64,000 nt of DNA from the NCBI RefSeq assembly GCF_003688625.1, contig NZ_RCWY01000001.1:310001-374000 (forward strand). Reading direction: 5' to 3'. The notes beneath the pieces are model-generated. The model had not been told where the DNA came from, ran no database searches, and saw nothing but the letters and a program-made list of their open reading frames with translations. The position numbers and the translations under genes were made by a program. The DNA is from Sphingomonas sp. PP-CE-3A-406. Its GTDB lineage: Bacteria; Pseudomonadota; Alphaproteobacteria; Sphingomonadales; Sphingomonadaceae. Of the stretch, positions 37,157 through 47,646 are shown piece by piece. Within the stretch, counting starts at the first letter, position 1, and each line of letters opens with the position of its first letter.

Positions 37157-38241
37157 CAGGCGGCTCCGAAATGGGCAAGGACGGCGGGGGCATCGAGCCC
37201 TGCGAGCGCAGGCAGGTCGCCGGCGCGCGCGACGAAGCCGAGGTCGAACCGACCGGCATTACCGGTGAGGACGACATCGGCGGGGGCGGATCGCGCGCAT
37301 CCCTTGGCGCAGCCCGAGACGTGGAGGCGACCGACGACATGCGGCGCGAGGCGGATCGCGAGGTCGCGGGTTGCGACGCTCGCCTGCGGACAGGCCGGGG
37401 CGCCGACGCACGCATCGACGCGGACCGTCGCAGAGTCTTCGCGGCCGAGCATGACGCCTGGTGCTCCGCCTTCGACGATAAGGGTCCGCCAAGGCGTTAC
37501 GCGGATCGCGGTTGCGCCGCTCGTCCGCATGAACGCCGCGAGCGCCGCTGCGTCGATCCTACCGAACGGCAGGCCGTGCGCGGTTCCGGCCTGATAGGCG
37601 GTCTCTGTGATCGGCGCCCGTGGCCGAATGGTTGCGATCATCGGCAAGACGGCATCGTGGCGCGCCATCCGCCCGACATCGGCGCCGCCGGTGTCTACGA
37701 ACCAGTGCGCCAGCCCGATCAGCGCGTCGACCTCGCCGCCTGCGATCCGCGCGCCTGTTTCGCGACCTTCCGCGCGCAGGATCAGGTCACCATCGGCACC
37801 GCGCTCGATCCGGAAGTCGGCGGGGGCGGCGTGCAGCACGGGCGTATCGCCGGCGTCGATCGCGAAGCCGACCTTGCCGGGCAGATCGGGCAGTTCGGAC
37901 AGCCGCTGCATCAGTTCGGTCGCGATCCGGTGCGTGTCGTCGCCGGTGCGCCAGTCGGGCGCGACGAGGATCGCGCGCCGGGCCTCGGCGACCGGATCGC
38001 GGTCGACGAGGCCCAGATCGCACAGCTTTTCGATCAGTGGTTCCCAGGCGTCGACACCGCGGATCTGGAGGTTGGCGCGATTGGTCGCGTCGATCTGGCC
38101 GTTGCCATGAGCGATGGCGGCCTCGCACAGCCCGGTCACCTGCTCGCGGGTCAGCCGGCCAAGTTTCGGGCGGACGCGGACGAGCAGTCCGTCACCCGCG
38201 GCCATCGGACGCCACGCGGTCGGGCACCAGCCGCGGATCAC
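37156..38241 (-). CDS. cobG: Precorrin-3B synthase (aerobic-pathway monooxygenase)
   Basis: A 361-residue sulfite/nitrite-reductase-like protein that hydroxylates precorrin-3A with oxygen. [23 protein letters not shown] opens the ferredoxin-like half, and RANLQIRG follows. The C-terminal cluster motif [12 protein letters not shown] with [10 protein letters not shown] supplies the Cys residues for a 4Fe-4S centre. CobG proves the oxygen-dependent route. The GTG at 38241, overlapping the cobN stop as GTGA, fits the spacing habit of the operon; a GTG at 38289 would give 16 more residues of little conservation. Confidence 0.9.
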   Translation of the reverse strand: MIRGWCPTAWRPMAAGDGLLVRVRPKLGRLTREQVTGLCEAAIAHGNGQIDATNRANLQIRGVDAWEPLIEKLCDLGLVDRDPVAEARRAILVAPDWRTGDDTHRIATELMQRLSELPDLPGKVGFAIDAGDTPVLHAAPADFRIERGADGDLILRAEGRETGARIAGGEVDALIGLAHWFVDTGGADVGRMARHDAVLPMIATIRPRAPITETAYQAGTAHGLPFGRIDAAALAAFMRTSGATAIRVTPWRTLIVEGGAPGVMLGREDSATVRVDACVGAPACPQASVATRDLAIRLAPHVVGRLHVSGCAKGCARSAPADVVLTGNAGRFDLGFVARAGDLPALAGLDAPAVLAHFGAA

Positions 38242-41200
38242 GCGTCGATGTCCAGTTGCGCGAGGATCGAGTTGCGGCGCGTCGTCCACAGGCCCGAGGC
38301 GTGGAGCGCGGCAAACCGCGCCTCCAGGGCCGCAAGCGCCTGCGGATTGGCGTTCGCCATGAACGCGCGCACATCGTCGCGTGCCAGCGTCGCATCGTAA
38401 TACAGATCGATCGACTGCGGCGAGACGGCATCCGCGAGATGCGCAAAGGCACCGAGGTGATCGAGCGTCGCGGCAATCTCCGCCGCACCGCGGAAACCGT
38501 GTCGCATCATCCCGGCGACCCAGTCCGGGTGCGCGGCGCGGGCGCGAACCACGCGCGCGATCTCCTCGCGTAGTGATCGTGCGCGCGGACGGGCGGGATC
38601 GGTGGCGTCGAGATGGTAGAGCGCAGCGTCACCGCCCGAGAGTGTCTTCGCCGCCGCGAACCCGGCTTCGTGCGCGGCATAGTCGGCGGCGAGCAGCAGG
38701 TCGGTTTCGGGCAGGTCCTGGATATGGACGAAGCTGTCGGCGGCAGCGACGCGGTCGCGGATCCCGGCGGGGTCGGCCCGCTCGCCGTCGTCGAGTGCGT
38801 AGGCCGACGCCGCCAGCCACGCTTCGCCGGCGGCAAGACGCGCCTCGGGCGTGTAGGTTTCGCCGGCATCGTCCATGCCGATCCCGTAGCGTCCGGGGGC
38901 GGGGCCATAGACCCTCGGGCTCGCCGGTGCCGCGACGAACGGGTTCAGATCCGCGGGTTCGTCGCGGGCGGCCAGTGCGCGGACGGCTTGGCCGAACATC
39001 GTGCAGAGCGTGGAGAACGCGTCGCGGAAGAGCCCCGACACGCGCAACGTCACGTCGATCCTCGGCCGGTCGAGCCGCATCAGCGGCAGGATCTCGACGC
39101 CGGTGACGCGCTGCGACGCCATGTCCCAGACCGGTTCGGCGCCCAACAGATGCAGCGCCATCGCGAACTCCTCGCCCGCGGTGCGCATCGTCGCGGATCC
39201 CCACAGATCGACGACAAGTCCCTTCGGATATTCCCCCTGGTCCTGGAGATGCCGGCGGATCAGTTCCTCGGCGAGCAGCACGCCCTGCGCATGCGCGGAC
39301 CGCGACGGTACCGCGCGCGGATCGATCGCATAAAGGTTGCGCCCGGTTGGCAGCACGTCGGATCGCCCCCGCCACGGCGACCCCGCAGGCCCGGACGGGA
39401 CGCGGCGCCCGGCAAGCGCCGCGAGCAGCCCGTCACGCTCCGCGTGGCCATGAGTGCCGCGTCCGAACACGTGCAGTCCGTCGCCGAACCGGCTGTCCTT
39501 GACGTCGCAGACGAACGTATCGATCCGCGTCACGACGTCCGCGGCGGATGCCGCCTGGTCGAGTGCCAGCGTGTCCTCGAGCCCGAGCGCGTTCGCCTCG
39601 TCGCGAATGTCCGCCTGCAACCGTTTCCGTCGTGCCGGATCGAGCCCGTCCGCGGTGGAAAATTCGTCGAGCAACGCCTCGAGCCGGTCCATCCCGGTGC
39701 CGGTTTTCGTGCCGATCATCGGCGGCGGGACGTGGCCGAGCGTGACGGCGCCGATCCGTCGCTTCGCCTGTGCCGCCTCGCCTGGATCGTTGACGATGAA
39801 CGGATAGACCACCGGCATCGCACCGGTCAGCGCCTCGGGCCAGCAGGCATCCGACAGCGCGACGGCCTTGCCGGGCAGCCATTCGAGCGTGCCGTGCGCA
39901 CCGACATGGACCAGGGCATCGGTCCCGCGCGACCGCAACCAGAGATAGAAGGCGACATAGCCGTGGCGTGGACAGCGCGAGAGGTCGTGATATTCTTCGG
40001 TTCGGACCGCGGATCGCCCCCGTTCGGGCTGGAGCGCCACCAGCGTGGTGCCAGCCGACAGCGCCGCGAACCGGAACGCACCGGCCTGGACGGCGGGATC
40101 GTCTTCCGGCTCCCCCCAGGCGGTGAACAGCTCGGTTCGCAGCGAGGCGGGCAGGGTGGTCAGCGCCGCGCGATAGGCCGCAACTGGCCACGCGATGGGG
40201 TGCGATCCGAGCGCGGTCGTGATGTCGTGCGGAGAGTCGATCGCGTACCCCGCGGTCTTCAGGTCCTCCAGCATCGCCTCGACCGAGGCGATCGCGTCCA
40301 GACCCACGGCATGCGCCATCTGGTGTGCCTTGCCGGGGTAGGTCGACAGGATGATCGCGAGGTTTCGCTCGGTCGGAGGCTTGGCGGCCAGTGCGCTCCA
40401 GCCATCGATGCGCGCGGCGATCGCTTCGATACGCTCTCCATCGGCGCGGTGTTCGCGGCGGGCATATTGCAGATCGGGGTCGGGCGAAGCCGCTTCCTTG
40501 AAGCTGGCGACGCCTGCGAAGATTCGTCCGTCGACCTCGGGCAGGACGACGTGCATCGCGAGGTCGGCGGGCGACAGACCGCGTGGCGCATCGACCCAGG
40601 CGGCGCGGTCCGACGTCGCCAGTGCGACCTGGAAGACGGGAACGTCCGCGCCGTCGAGCGGTGTCGTGTCGTCGCTGCCGCGGCCGGAGAACGCCGTCGC
40701 GTTGACGATCGCGACGGGGGCCAGGGCGACCACCCAACGGTGTAGCCAACCGCTAGCGTCGCCGTCCTTCAACGACGGTACGAACAGCCCCAGGACATCG
40801 TACCCGCGCGCGGTGAAGGCCGTGTGCAACGCGGCGATCGGATCGAGATCCGCCGCCGCCAGATACGATCGATAGAAGATCAGCAGGATGCGCGGCCGCG
40901 ATGCGGTCATGACGGATGCCGCCGGACAGGCGACGCCGGTATCCGGCAGCCACCCGCCGACCGCGGCCAAGGCTGGCGAACCCGTCTTCGGTTCGGCCCG
41001 CAACCCCGCGGCCAGGGCGAACTGCGCAAGCGCCTCGCGCGACGCGTCGGCACCGCCGATATCGCAGAGCGCCGACAACTGCCGCAACACCGCCGGAGGA
41101 ACCGTGGACGCCGCATCCAGCCGGCGGTCGTACCGGCCGTCCGCGGGCAGGACCGCCAAGGCAATCCCGCGCCGCCGCGCGAGTGCTTCGACCTGTTGCA

Positions 41201-41498
41201 GACCGTAGGACCAATAGGCGGTGCCGCCGATCAGCCGGATCAGGATCGCCTTCGCGCCGACCAGCGTCTGCTCGACATAGGTGTCGACCGACAGCGGATG
41301 CGTCAGCTCGGCCAGATTGGCGAGCCGCACGCTCGGCATCGCGTCGCCGGCCGCGATCGCCGCGCGCCAGCCCGTGCTGAACGCCGCGAGATCGCTGTCG
41401 GAAAACGAGAGCACGACCAGGTCGGCGGCGCTCTGCCCCAGATCCTGGGGGACAGCGCTCTCTTCCAGACCGTGGGTCTCGCGAAAGACGACGTGCAT
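38238..41498 (-). CDS. cobN: Cobaltochelatase large subunit
   Basis: A 1086-residue subunit that binds hydrogenobyrinate a,c-diamide and inserts cobalt together with the CobS/CobT AAA-type ATPase. [36 protein letters not shown] and the central [20 protein letters not shown] are CobN/BchH hallmarks; the late part has [10 protein letters not shown]. It is somewhat shorter than the well-studied Pseudomonas enzyme. cobS and cobT are not in the window. Five bp separate it from cobW upstream, and the stop overlaps cobG. Confidence 0.95.
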   Translation of the reverse strand: MHVVFRETHGLEESAVPQDLGQSAADLVVLSFSDSDLAAFSTGWRAAIAAGDAMPSVRLANLAELTHPLSVDTYVEQTLVGAKAILIRLIGGTAYWSYGLQQVEALARRRGIALAVLPADGRYDRRLDAASTVPPAVLRQLSALCDIGGADASREALAQFALAAGLRAEPKTGSPALAAVGGWLPDTGVACPAASVMTASRPRILLIFYRSYLAAADLDPIAALHTAFTARGYDVLGLFVPSLKDGDASGWLHRWVVALAPVAIVNATAFSGRGSDDTTPLDGADVPVFQVALATSDRAAWVDAPRGLSPADLAMHVVLPEVDGRIFAGVASFKEAASPDPDLQYARREHRADGERIEAIAARIDGWSALAAKPPTERNLAIILSTYPGKAHQMAHAVGLDAIASVEAMLEDLKTAGYAIDSPHDITTALGSHPIAWPVAAYRAALTTLPASLRTELFTAWGEPEDDPAVQAGAFRFAALSAGTTLVALQPERGRSAVRTEEYHDLSRCPRHGYVAFYLWLRSRGTDALVHVGAHGTLEWLPGKAVALSDACWPEALTGAMPVVYPFIVNDPGEAAQAKRRIGAVTLGHVPPPMIGTKTGTGMDRLEALLDEFSTADGLDPARRKRLQADIRDEANALGLEDTLALDQAASAADVVTRIDTFVCDVKDSRFGDGLHVFGRGTHGHAERDGLLAALAGRRVPSGPAGSPWRGRSDVLPTGRNLYAIDPRAVPSRSAHAQGVLLAEELIRRHLQDQGEYPKGLVVDLWGSATMRTAGEEFAMALHLLGAEPVWDMASQRVTGVEILPLMRLDRPRIDVTLRVSGLFRDAFSTLCTMFGQAVRALAARDEPADLNPFVAAPASPRVYGPAPGRYGIGMDDAGETYTPEARLAAGEAWLAASAYALDDGERADPAGIRDRVAAADSFVHIQDLPETDLLLAADYAAHEAGFAAAKTLSGGDAALYHLDATDPARPRARSLREEIARVVRARAAHPDWVAGMMRHGFRGAAEIAATLDHLGAFAHLADAVSPQSIDLYYDATLARDDVRAFMANANPQALAALEARFAALHASGLWTTRRNSILAQLDIDA

Positions 41499-41503
41499 CG
41501 GGA

Positions 41504-42541
41504 TCAGGCTCCCAGCGCTGCTCCGATCGCATCCGGATCGAGCCGGCCGCGCTCGGCGATGACGACCAGTCGGGTGCGGCGCGGCTCGTCGGCACGCCAG
41601 GGTCGATCATAGTGCGCGCGGACGCGAGCGCCGACTGCCTGCACGAGCAACCGCATCGGTTTGCCGGCGACCGCGGCATAGCCCTTCACGCGAAGGATCT
41701 CGCCGCCCGCGCCCAGCGTCTCGATCCGCGTCGTCAGCGCCGCGGGGTCTTCGACCGTGTCCCATTCGACGACGATGCTGTCGAAATCGTCGTGCTCGTG
41801 ATCGTCCTCGCCGTCGTGATGCGAGGGACGTGCGGCGATGTCGTCTTCGGCCGCTGCCCCGAGCCCGAGCACGATGCGGGGATCGACGACGCCGTCCACC
41901 AGTTCGACGATCGGCAATGGTCGTACCGTCTCTGCGGCGATCACCGCGCGTGCCGCCGCGATGCCGTCCGCGCCGGCGAGGTCGCATTTGGTGAGCAGGA
42001 TCAGGTCGGCACAGGCGAGCTGGTCCTCGAACACTTCGGACAACGGGGTTTCGTGATCGATGCTCGGATCGGCGGCGCGCTGCGCATCGATCGCGGCGAG
42101 ATCAGGCGCGAACCGGCCTGCGGCGACGGCGTCGGCATCCGCCAGCGCGATGACCCCGTCGACGGTGATCCGCGACCGGATCGCGGGCCAGTCGAACGCC
42201 TTGAGCAAAGGCTTGGGCAGCGCGAGGCCCGACGTCTCGATCAGGATGTGGTCGGGTCGCGGGTCGAGCGCGAGCAGCGTCTCGACGGTCGGGATGAAGT
42301 CATCGGCGACGGTGCAGCAGATGCAGCCATTGGCGAGTTCGACGACGTTCTCCGCCGGACAATCGGGGATCGCGCAGCCCTTGAGGATGTCGCCATCGAC
42401 CCCGAGCGTGCCGAACTCGTTGACGATCACCGCCAGGCGACGCCCGCCGGCGTTGCGGATCAGGTGGCTGATCAGCGTGGTCTTGCCGGAACCGAGAAAG
42501 CCGGTGACGATGGTAACGGGGATCTTCGATAGATCGGGCAT
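41504..42541 (-). CDS. cobW: CobW-type GTPase / metallochaperone
   Basis: A 345-residue G3E GTPase. The P-loop GFLGSGKT is at 14-21, the metal site GCICC at 72-76 (Cys73, Cys75, Cys76), and TKCD is the guanine-binding motif. A His/Asp-rich stretch SHHDGEDDHEHDDFD lies at about 240. CobW is thought to deliver cobalt to CobN. The ATG at 42541 has GAGGAG close upstream; the frame stays open upstream through the riboswitch but that is not coding. It is the first gene of the operon under the riboswitch at 42719-42928. Confidence 0.94.
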   Translation of the reverse strand: MPDLSKIPVTIVTGFLGSGKTTLISHLIRNAGGRRLAVIVNEFGTLGVDGDILKGCAIPDCPAENVVELANGCICCTVADDFIPTVETLLALDPRPDHILIETSGLALPKPLLKAFDWPAIRSRITVDGVIALADADAVAAGRFAPDLAAIDAQRAADPSIDHETPLSEVFEDQLACADLILLTKCDLAGADGIAAARAVIAAETVRPLPIVELVDGVVDPRIVLGLGAAAEDDIAARPSHHDGEDDHEHDDFDSIVVEWDTVEDPAALTTRIETLGAGGEILRVKGYAAVAGKPMRLLVQAVGARVRAHYDRPWRADEPRRTRLVVIAERGRLDPDAIGAALGA

Positions 42542-43029
42542 ATCAGTCTCCTCGCGCCGTGCGACGACGGGCGGGAACTGCATGATCACCGGCGCGCGAC
42601 GATGGACGGGCGCGAATGCCCATGCCACGCACCGATGCAGCCCCAGCCGCATAGGTTCGTCGCTCAGACGGAGAACCGTGCCGCGGCCATCCCCTGGACC
42701 AAGGCAAGAGCGACCCATCGCCGGCAGGTCTCCTGGCTCACGGGTCGTCGCTCGAATACGCGGCCTTCCCAGCGTGCGCGACAGGCGCAGCGTCCAGTGG
42801 CTGCATCCCCCTTGCGGAAGGATGCGTGGCATTCTCGCTCACCGCTTACAGTTGCAGGGACAGCCGCGGAGTAGGGGACGAACCCCGCACCGCATTCCCA
42901 TTCAAGCCTCTCGCGAGGCACCGACGCGATCAACGAGGTCCGGCTCAGCCGGTCCTCGCCCGTCGCTTAGCGCAAGCCCGCCGGATTGCCAATTCGCGAT
43001 CGCGGGCAAAGCGGGAGGCGCGTGATGCT
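42542..43029. other. 488-bp gap: cobalamin riboswitch and cobW leader
   Basis: This region separates cobW from the diguanylate cyclase, which is transcribed in the same direction. The middle (42719-42928) is a cobalamin riboswitch. The 170 bases between the aptamer and cobW (42542-42718) would be the expression platform and leader; I did not find a stem with a T-run there. The part from 42929 to 43029 holds the operon promoter and the end of the cyclase transcript, with no clear motif. Confidence 0.6.
42719..42928 (-). ncRNA. Cobalamin riboswitch upstream of cobW-cobN operon
   Basis: On the minus strand the order is GGGAATGCGGTGCGG, CCCTGCAACTGTAAGCGG, GCCACTGG, GGGAAGGC, then the B12 box GAGCCAGGAGACCTGCC (complement at about 42724-42740). 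Every conserved core block of the cobalamin aptamer is present and in order. It should switch off the aerobic cobalamin genes when coenzyme B12 is plentiful. Edges are approximate. Confidence 0.95.
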
Positions 43030-44868
43030 TCACGGCGTCGAGGATGTCGCGATCCGCGTCTGCATGGCGGAGATCAGATCGGCGCGGTTCTTTCGCGCGA
43101 TCGCGGACAGAACGCGGTCGCGGCCTGCCTGCTTGGCGCGCAGCAAGGCGGCGTCGGCGGTCTGGACGATCGACGCCCAGTCGGTATGCAGCGGCGCACA
43201 GGCCAGCCCGATCGATGTCGTGATCCGCCCCAGGTCCTTGCCGTCGTAGCGCACGCGGAGCGCGCCGATGCGCTCTCTGATCTCGTCCGCCCGCACCGCG
43301 GCGATGTCCGGCCTCGTGTCGGGCAGCAGCATCAGAAACTCCTCGCCGCCAAATCGGAAGACCAGATCGTCGCGGACGATGTCCTTCAGCAACGTGCCCA
43401 CCGCGCGCAGCACCGCGTCGCCGGCATCGTGACCATGTTCGTCGTTGAACCGCTTGAAATGATCGATGTCGATCATCGCGCAGCACAGCGACGTTCCGGT
43501 GCGCTCGGCCTTGCTCACCTCGCGCGCGAGGACTTCGTCGAGTTGGCGGCGGTTGGGCAGGGTGGTGAGTGCGTCGGCCATCGCGAGCGACCGCAGCGCC
43601 TCGCGGAGACGCAGATTGTCCAGCGCCAGGCCGATATTCTCGGCGAGCATCTGAAGATAGACGTCGCTCAGGCCGTCATCGGCGAAACCCGCGCGGCGTT
43701 CGAAGTAGAGCAGGCCCAACAGGCCGTGCTGCCCGGTCAGCGGCAGGCACAGGCTGTTCGGGACCACTTCGCCGACCAGATGATCGCACGGCACGTCGAA
43801 CACCGCGCCCGCCGGACGATGGGGGGCACCCCGCCGCACGCCCCAGCAGGACAAGGGCGAAAACTCGTTGGACGAATGCACCGGGTCCAGCCACGAACAT
43901 GCTTCGAGCAGCGCGTTGCGAACCGGATCGAGCAGATACAGCCGCCCGGCCAGTTGCGGCGCGAGTTCGGGCACGAAACGACCGACGACGGCTTGAAGCT
44001 CGACGACGGTGTCGCAGCCCTGCATCCGCTGCGTCATCCGCGACAGCAGGTCGCGCGCCGCCCGATCGGCATCGCGCTCGTGTTCGAGCCGCTGTCGTTC
44101 GATGCCGTTTTCCCGGAAGACGCGCAGCGCCTGCGCCATGTCGCCGATTTCGTCGATCCGCTCATAGAGCGGCGGCTCGGCGTCGTAATCCTGCGCGGCG
44201 AGCCGGCCGATCACATCGCTCAGCTTGACCACCGGGTGCAGCACGCGGCGCCTAAACACGAAATACAGGACGAAGAGAAAGAGTAGCCCAGTGATCGCGA
44301 GCATCGCTTCCGACGCTGACCGCCAAATCCGCGCGGTGCGTTCGGCAGCGCGCAAGTCGTCGCCGGTGCGCTGGTCGAGGCGGTATTGGAAGCGTTCGAC
44401 GGCGGCGCGCGAGCGGTCGAGTTCGCGTTCGTATTCGGGCGCGAACAGGATCCGGACGGCGGTGTTTCGATCGTTCCTTCGCCGCGCCACAATCGCTTGC
44501 GCCTGTTGCGCCTGCAGCGCGTCGACCCAGCCCAGCGCGTCGTGCAGGCTGCGGAGTTCGTCGCTTGCCGCGCCGGCATCGCGGATATGGCGCGTGCGCG
44601 TCTCGACCGGCGCGAGGTCGGCCTGCGCGCGTCGATAGGCGAGCAGGTCCGCGACGTCGCCGTTGATCGCGAACTGTCGGGCCAGTTCGCTCAGCGCCAG
44701 CGCATCGTCCTCGATCGTCGCCGTCGCGCGGTCGAGCGCATAGCGCTGATCCACCGCGGCGCGCTCGCGCTGCTGCGCCGACGACGCGAGCAGCATCGTC
44801 GTACCGGAGGCAAGCGTCAGCGCGACGGTGACGCCGTAAGCCCAGTTCGTTATCGCAACCAACCGCAT
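43030..44868 (-). CDS. Membrane diguanylate cyclase (HAMP-GAF-GGDEF)
   Basis: A 612-residue inner-membrane enzyme that makes c-di-GMP from GTP. Transmembrane helices at about 10-28 and 187-206 frame a helical periplasmic sensor. A HAMP-like region (about 207-257), a GAF-like domain (about 285-420) and the GGDEF domain (about 430-595) follow. The active-site motif is GGEEF at 507-511, preceded by MADALTTLPNRR and IDIDHFKRFND, so it looks active. No RxxD inhibitory site stands at the usual place before it. It is transcribed in the same direction as the cobalamin operon and divergent from the iron-type receptor. The signal it senses is unknown. Confidence 0.88.
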   Translation of the reverse strand: MRLVAITNWAYGVTVALTLASGTTMLLASSAQQRERAAVDQRYALDRATATIEDDALALSELARQFAINGDVADLLAYRRAQADLAPVETRTRHIRDAGAASDELRSLHDALGWVDALQAQQAQAIVARRRNDRNTAVRILFAPEYERELDRSRAAVERFQYRLDQRTGDDLRAAERTARIWRSASEAMLAITGLLFLFVLYFVFRRRVLHPVVKLSDVIGRLAAQDYDAEPPLYERIDEIGDMAQALRVFRENGIERQRLEHERDADRAARDLLSRMTQRMQGCDTVVELQAVVGRFVPELAPQLAGRLYLLDPVRNALLEACSWLDPVHSSNEFSPLSCWGVRRGAPHRPAGAVFDVPCDHLVGEVVPNSLCLPLTGQHGLLGLLYFERRAGFADDGLSDVYLQMLAENIGLALDNLRLREALRSLAMADALTTLPNRRQLDEVLAREVSKAERTGTSLCCAMIDIDHFKRFNDEHGHDAGDAVLRAVGTLLKDIVRDDLVFRFGGEEFLMLLPDTRPDIAAVRADEIRERIGALRVRYDGKDLGRITTSIGLACAPLHTDWASIVQTADAALLRAKQAGRDRVLSAIARKNRADLISAMQTRIATSSTP

Positions 44869-44985
44869 GCGATGAATTTACAACGACATACCTAGCGGTT
44901 CGTTAATAGCCGGCGACGATCGCCTGCCATTACGAGTTGAATTCCGCCCCAAAACGCGCTCAAGAAACATGACATTTATGTTAGA

Positions 44986-45002
44986 TTGATAGTGACTCGC
45001 AA
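44986..45002. promoter_or_regulatory. Imperfect palindrome, weak Fur-box candidate
   Basis: TTGATAGTGACTCGCAA is an interrupted palindrome (5 of 7 pairs in the outer arms) lying 41 bp before the receptor start at 45044. It resembles the interrupted GATAATGATTATC-type Fur boxes only loosely. The argument is mainly the iron-type operon downstream. Confidence 0.3.
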
Positions 45003-45043
45003 AAGCGTCTCCGCTAGTCGCCCCCGTAACAAAGGGGTTCAGT

Positions 45044-47335
45044 ATGAGTTTGATGAGCATTTTGCTGGCTGGCGCGACGCTGGTTGGAGAGCCTGCACAT
45101 GCGACGATCGCGACACCGGTGCGATCGGACGTCGCCGACGACCGCAGGGGTGAGGGGGAGCAGAAGTCGGACGAGATCCTCGTGGTCGGCAAGAGCTATG
45201 GCCGGGAGGTCGGCAAGACCGTCACGCCGCTCAAGGATACGCCCAATACCGTCACGGTCATCGAGCGCGACCAGATCGAGGCGCAGAACCTGTTCACGCT
45301 CGAAGACGCGCTGACCGCGACCAACGGGATCACCGTCAACGGCGTCGGCAGCGAGGACCCGTCGTTCCTGTCGCGCGGCTTCGTCATCAACAACTACCTG
45401 ATCGACGGCGTGCCGACGTTTTCGCTGAACTTTCCCGCGGTCGTCCCCGACCTGTTCTTTTACGACCGGCTCGAGGTGTTGCGCGGCCCCGCCGGACTGT
45501 TCAGCGGATCGGGCAATCCGGCCGGCAGCATCAATTTGGTGCGCAAGCGTCCGCTCGATGCGCTGCGGATGCAGGCGAGCGCGGGGTATGGCAGTTACGA
45601 CAACGCCCGGTTCGAACTCGACGTCTCGACGCCGGTCGGTTCGAAGGCCGGCATTCGCGTCGGCGCGATGCTGCAGGATCAGGACCAGTTCTTCGACACT
45701 GCGCACCGCAACCGGCTTGGCGCATTCGCGGTCGGATCGATCGAGATCGGCGAGCGTACGACGCTGACGGTCGGCGGCAACTACGATCGGTTCCGCCCGG
45801 CGGTCCAGTCGGGCCTGCCCGGTATCGCGGGCGGCGCCGACGGCAGCGACGGAGCCTTGCTCGACATCGACCGGTCGACCTATCTCGGCGCGGACTGGAA
45901 CCGGTTCGAGAGCAAGAGCTGGACGGGGTTCGCCGAACTCACGCACAAGGTCAGCGACCGCTGGACCTTGCGCGCGACCGGACTGTTCACCGATGTCGAT
46001 CGCGTCGACATCTACAGCTATATCGGCAACCAGCCGGTCACCGCGACCAACGGTAGCACCAACCACATCGCCTATCGCGGCGACAGCAAGCAGCGGACGC
46101 GGTCGTTCGATTTCAACGGGATCGGCAGCTTCCCGCTGTTCGGGCGCGACCAGACGCTGATCCTCGGTGGCGATTATCAGGCGAGTTCGGGAACGTCGTT
46201 CGCGACCCGGCTATCGAACTATGCGCGGATCGACGTCTATAACCCGGTATCCCCGCTCGAACCGCCGCTCGATCCCTACGGTCCGCTACCTTATTATCCT
46301 GTTCAGGGTACTGGGGCGACCTGTCCCACGAGCGGTACCGCGATCACGCCCGCGCCCGCCAATTGCGTGCTTCAGGTCTATGGCGGCTCGGCAACCGACG
46401 TCGAACAATATGGTCTGTACGGGCAGATGCGGCTGAGCCCGGTCGCGGGGCTGACGCTGGTCGGGGGCGGGCGTCTGACCTGGTGGGATACCACCGTGAC
46501 GACTCTCCTTACGCCCAATGGTGCGCTGCCCGCGGCCTCGCGCTACGGTTTCGACAATCGGTTCACGCCCTATGCCGGTATCGTCTGGGACCTGACGCCC
46601 GCGCTCAACATCTATGGGAGCTACGCGGACAGCTTCACGCCGCAGGCGGCGCCGGTCGGTCGGTCGCGGCCCGATGGACGGCAGATCGAACCGTTGACCG
46701 GCAAGCAGTTCGAGGCGGGGACCAAGCTGTCGCTGATGCACGACCGGCTGTTGCTGTCGGCGGCGGCGTATCAGATCACGCAGTCGAACCGGCTGTACAA
46801 CGATCCCGACCTGCCGACGAGCGTGCTCCAGATCGGCAAGGTGCGCGCGCGGGGGATCGAGACCGAGGTCAGCGGCGAGATCGTGCCGGGCTGGCGGATC
46901 AATGGTGGCTACAGCTACACGCGGACCAAGTATCTCGAGGACGCCAACCCGCTGTTCGAGGGGATCAGCCTGGTGCCGATCGTCCCGAAGCACATGGCGA
47001 AGATGTTCACCAACTATGCGCCGGTCGCCGGGCCGCTTGCCGGCCTGAGCCTTGGCGGTGGTCTCACCTGGTTCGGCAGCACGTTCGGCGGCACGGGGGC
47101 GGTGTTCAATACCGACGGCACCGTCCGCACCCGGTCGAGCATCGTCCGTCAGGGTAGCTATGCAGTGCTCGACCTGCGCGCGGGCTATGCGCTGACCCCG
47201 CGGCTCGGCGTTTCGGTGAACGTCAACAACGTGCTCGATCGGGATTACTATGCGCGGATCAGCTCGACCGGGCGTGGCAATTATTACGGTAGTCCGCGCA
47301 CCGCGTTCGCGACGCTGCGGTACACCTTCCAGTGA
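45044..47335 (+). CDS. TonB-dependent ferric-siderophore-type receptor
   Basis: A 763-residue receptor with a short signal peptide ending near EPAHA. The plug shows SYGREVGKTVTPLKDTPNTVTVIERDQIE, then LSRGFVINNYLIDGVPT and LEVLRGPAGLFSGSGNPAGSINLVRKRP, the pattern of the TIGR01783 siderophore receptor group. The barrel closes with VNVNNVLDRDYYARI and ends RTAFATLRYTFQ. AAGGGG precedes the ATG. GTGA joins it to a DUF3649 protein, followed by PepSY and DUF3325 proteins, a set that travels with iron receptors. Uptake of a ferric siderophore or similar chelate is likely; the ligand is unknown. Confidence 0.9.
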   Translation: MSLMSILLAGATLVGEPAHATIATPVRSDVADDRRGEGEQKSDEILVVGKSYGREVGKTVTPLKDTPNTVTVIERDQIEAQNLFTLEDALTATNGITVNGVGSEDPSFLSRGFVINNYLIDGVPTFSLNFPAVVPDLFFYDRLEVLRGPAGLFSGSGNPAGSINLVRKRPLDALRMQASAGYGSYDNARFELDVSTPVGSKAGIRVGAMLQDQDQFFDTAHRNRLGAFAVGSIEIGERTTLTVGGNYDRFRPAVQSGLPGIAGGADGSDGALLDIDRSTYLGADWNRFESKSWTGFAELTHKVSDRWTLRATGLFTDVDRVDIYSYIGNQPVTATNGSTNHIAYRGDSKQRTRSFDFNGIGSFPLFGRDQTLILGGDYQASSGTSFATRLSNYARIDVYNPVSPLEPPLDPYGPLPYYPVQGTGATCPTSGTAITPAPANCVLQVYGGSATDVEQYGLYGQMRLSPVAGLTLVGGGRLTWWDTTVTTLLTPNGALPAASRYGFDNRFTPYAGIVWDLTPALNIYGSYADSFTPQAAPVGRSRPDGRQIEPLTGKQFEAGTKLSLMHDRLLLSAAAYQITQSNRLYNDPDLPTSVLQIGKVRARGIETEVSGEIVPGWRINGGYSYTRTKYLEDANPLFEGISLVPIVPKHMAKMFTNYAPVAGPLAGLSLGGGLTWFGSTFGGTGAVFNTDGTVRTRSSIVRQGSYAVLDLRAGYALTPRLGVSVNVNNVLDRDYYARISSTGRGNYYGSPRTAFATLRYTFQ

Positions 47336-47646
47336 CCGCAGGCGACCTCCACGCCCGCGCCCGCTGGGCCCGACGCGGCGATATCGGCCTGCGGGTCGTC
47401 GCCGCCGTACCGCTCGGCTATGCGACGGCGAGCCTGTGGGCGATGGCGCTCGCGCGCATCCTGCCGGGCGAGCGGACCGAGGCGACCGTCACCGCGACGC
47501 TGATCGCGCTCGCGCTGTGCGCCATGGCGGCGATGTGGGCCTTTGCGGCACGAAGCGGCTGGCGCGCGCTATGGACATTGGGGGTCGCTGCCGGGATCGC
47601 GGCGGCGATCGCGTGGGTCTCGATCGATGCGACGGGCCGGCTGTGA
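47332..47646 (+). CDS. DUF3649-like small membrane protein
   Basis: A 104-residue protein with three hydrophobic helices (about 20-38, 50-70, 77-97), including LPGERTEATVTATL between the first two. It starts at GTG 47332, overlapping the receptor stop as GTGA, and its stop overlaps the next start in the same way. The size, helix number and place between a siderophore receptor and a PepSY protein match DUF3649, which is annotated as an iron-uptake accessory without known mechanism. Confidence 0.7.
   Translation: MTAGDLHARARWARRGDIGLRVVAAVPLGYATASLWAMALARILPGERTEATVTATLIALALCAMAAMWAFAARSGWRALWTLGVAAGIAAAIAWVSIDATGRL

Noticed and set aside
42542..42832. In-frame extension of cobW by 97 codons upstream of its ATG
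   Set aside because: The extension runs through the cobalamin riboswitch, and the internal ATG at 42541 has a strong GAGGAG and starts the canonical CobW N-terminus.
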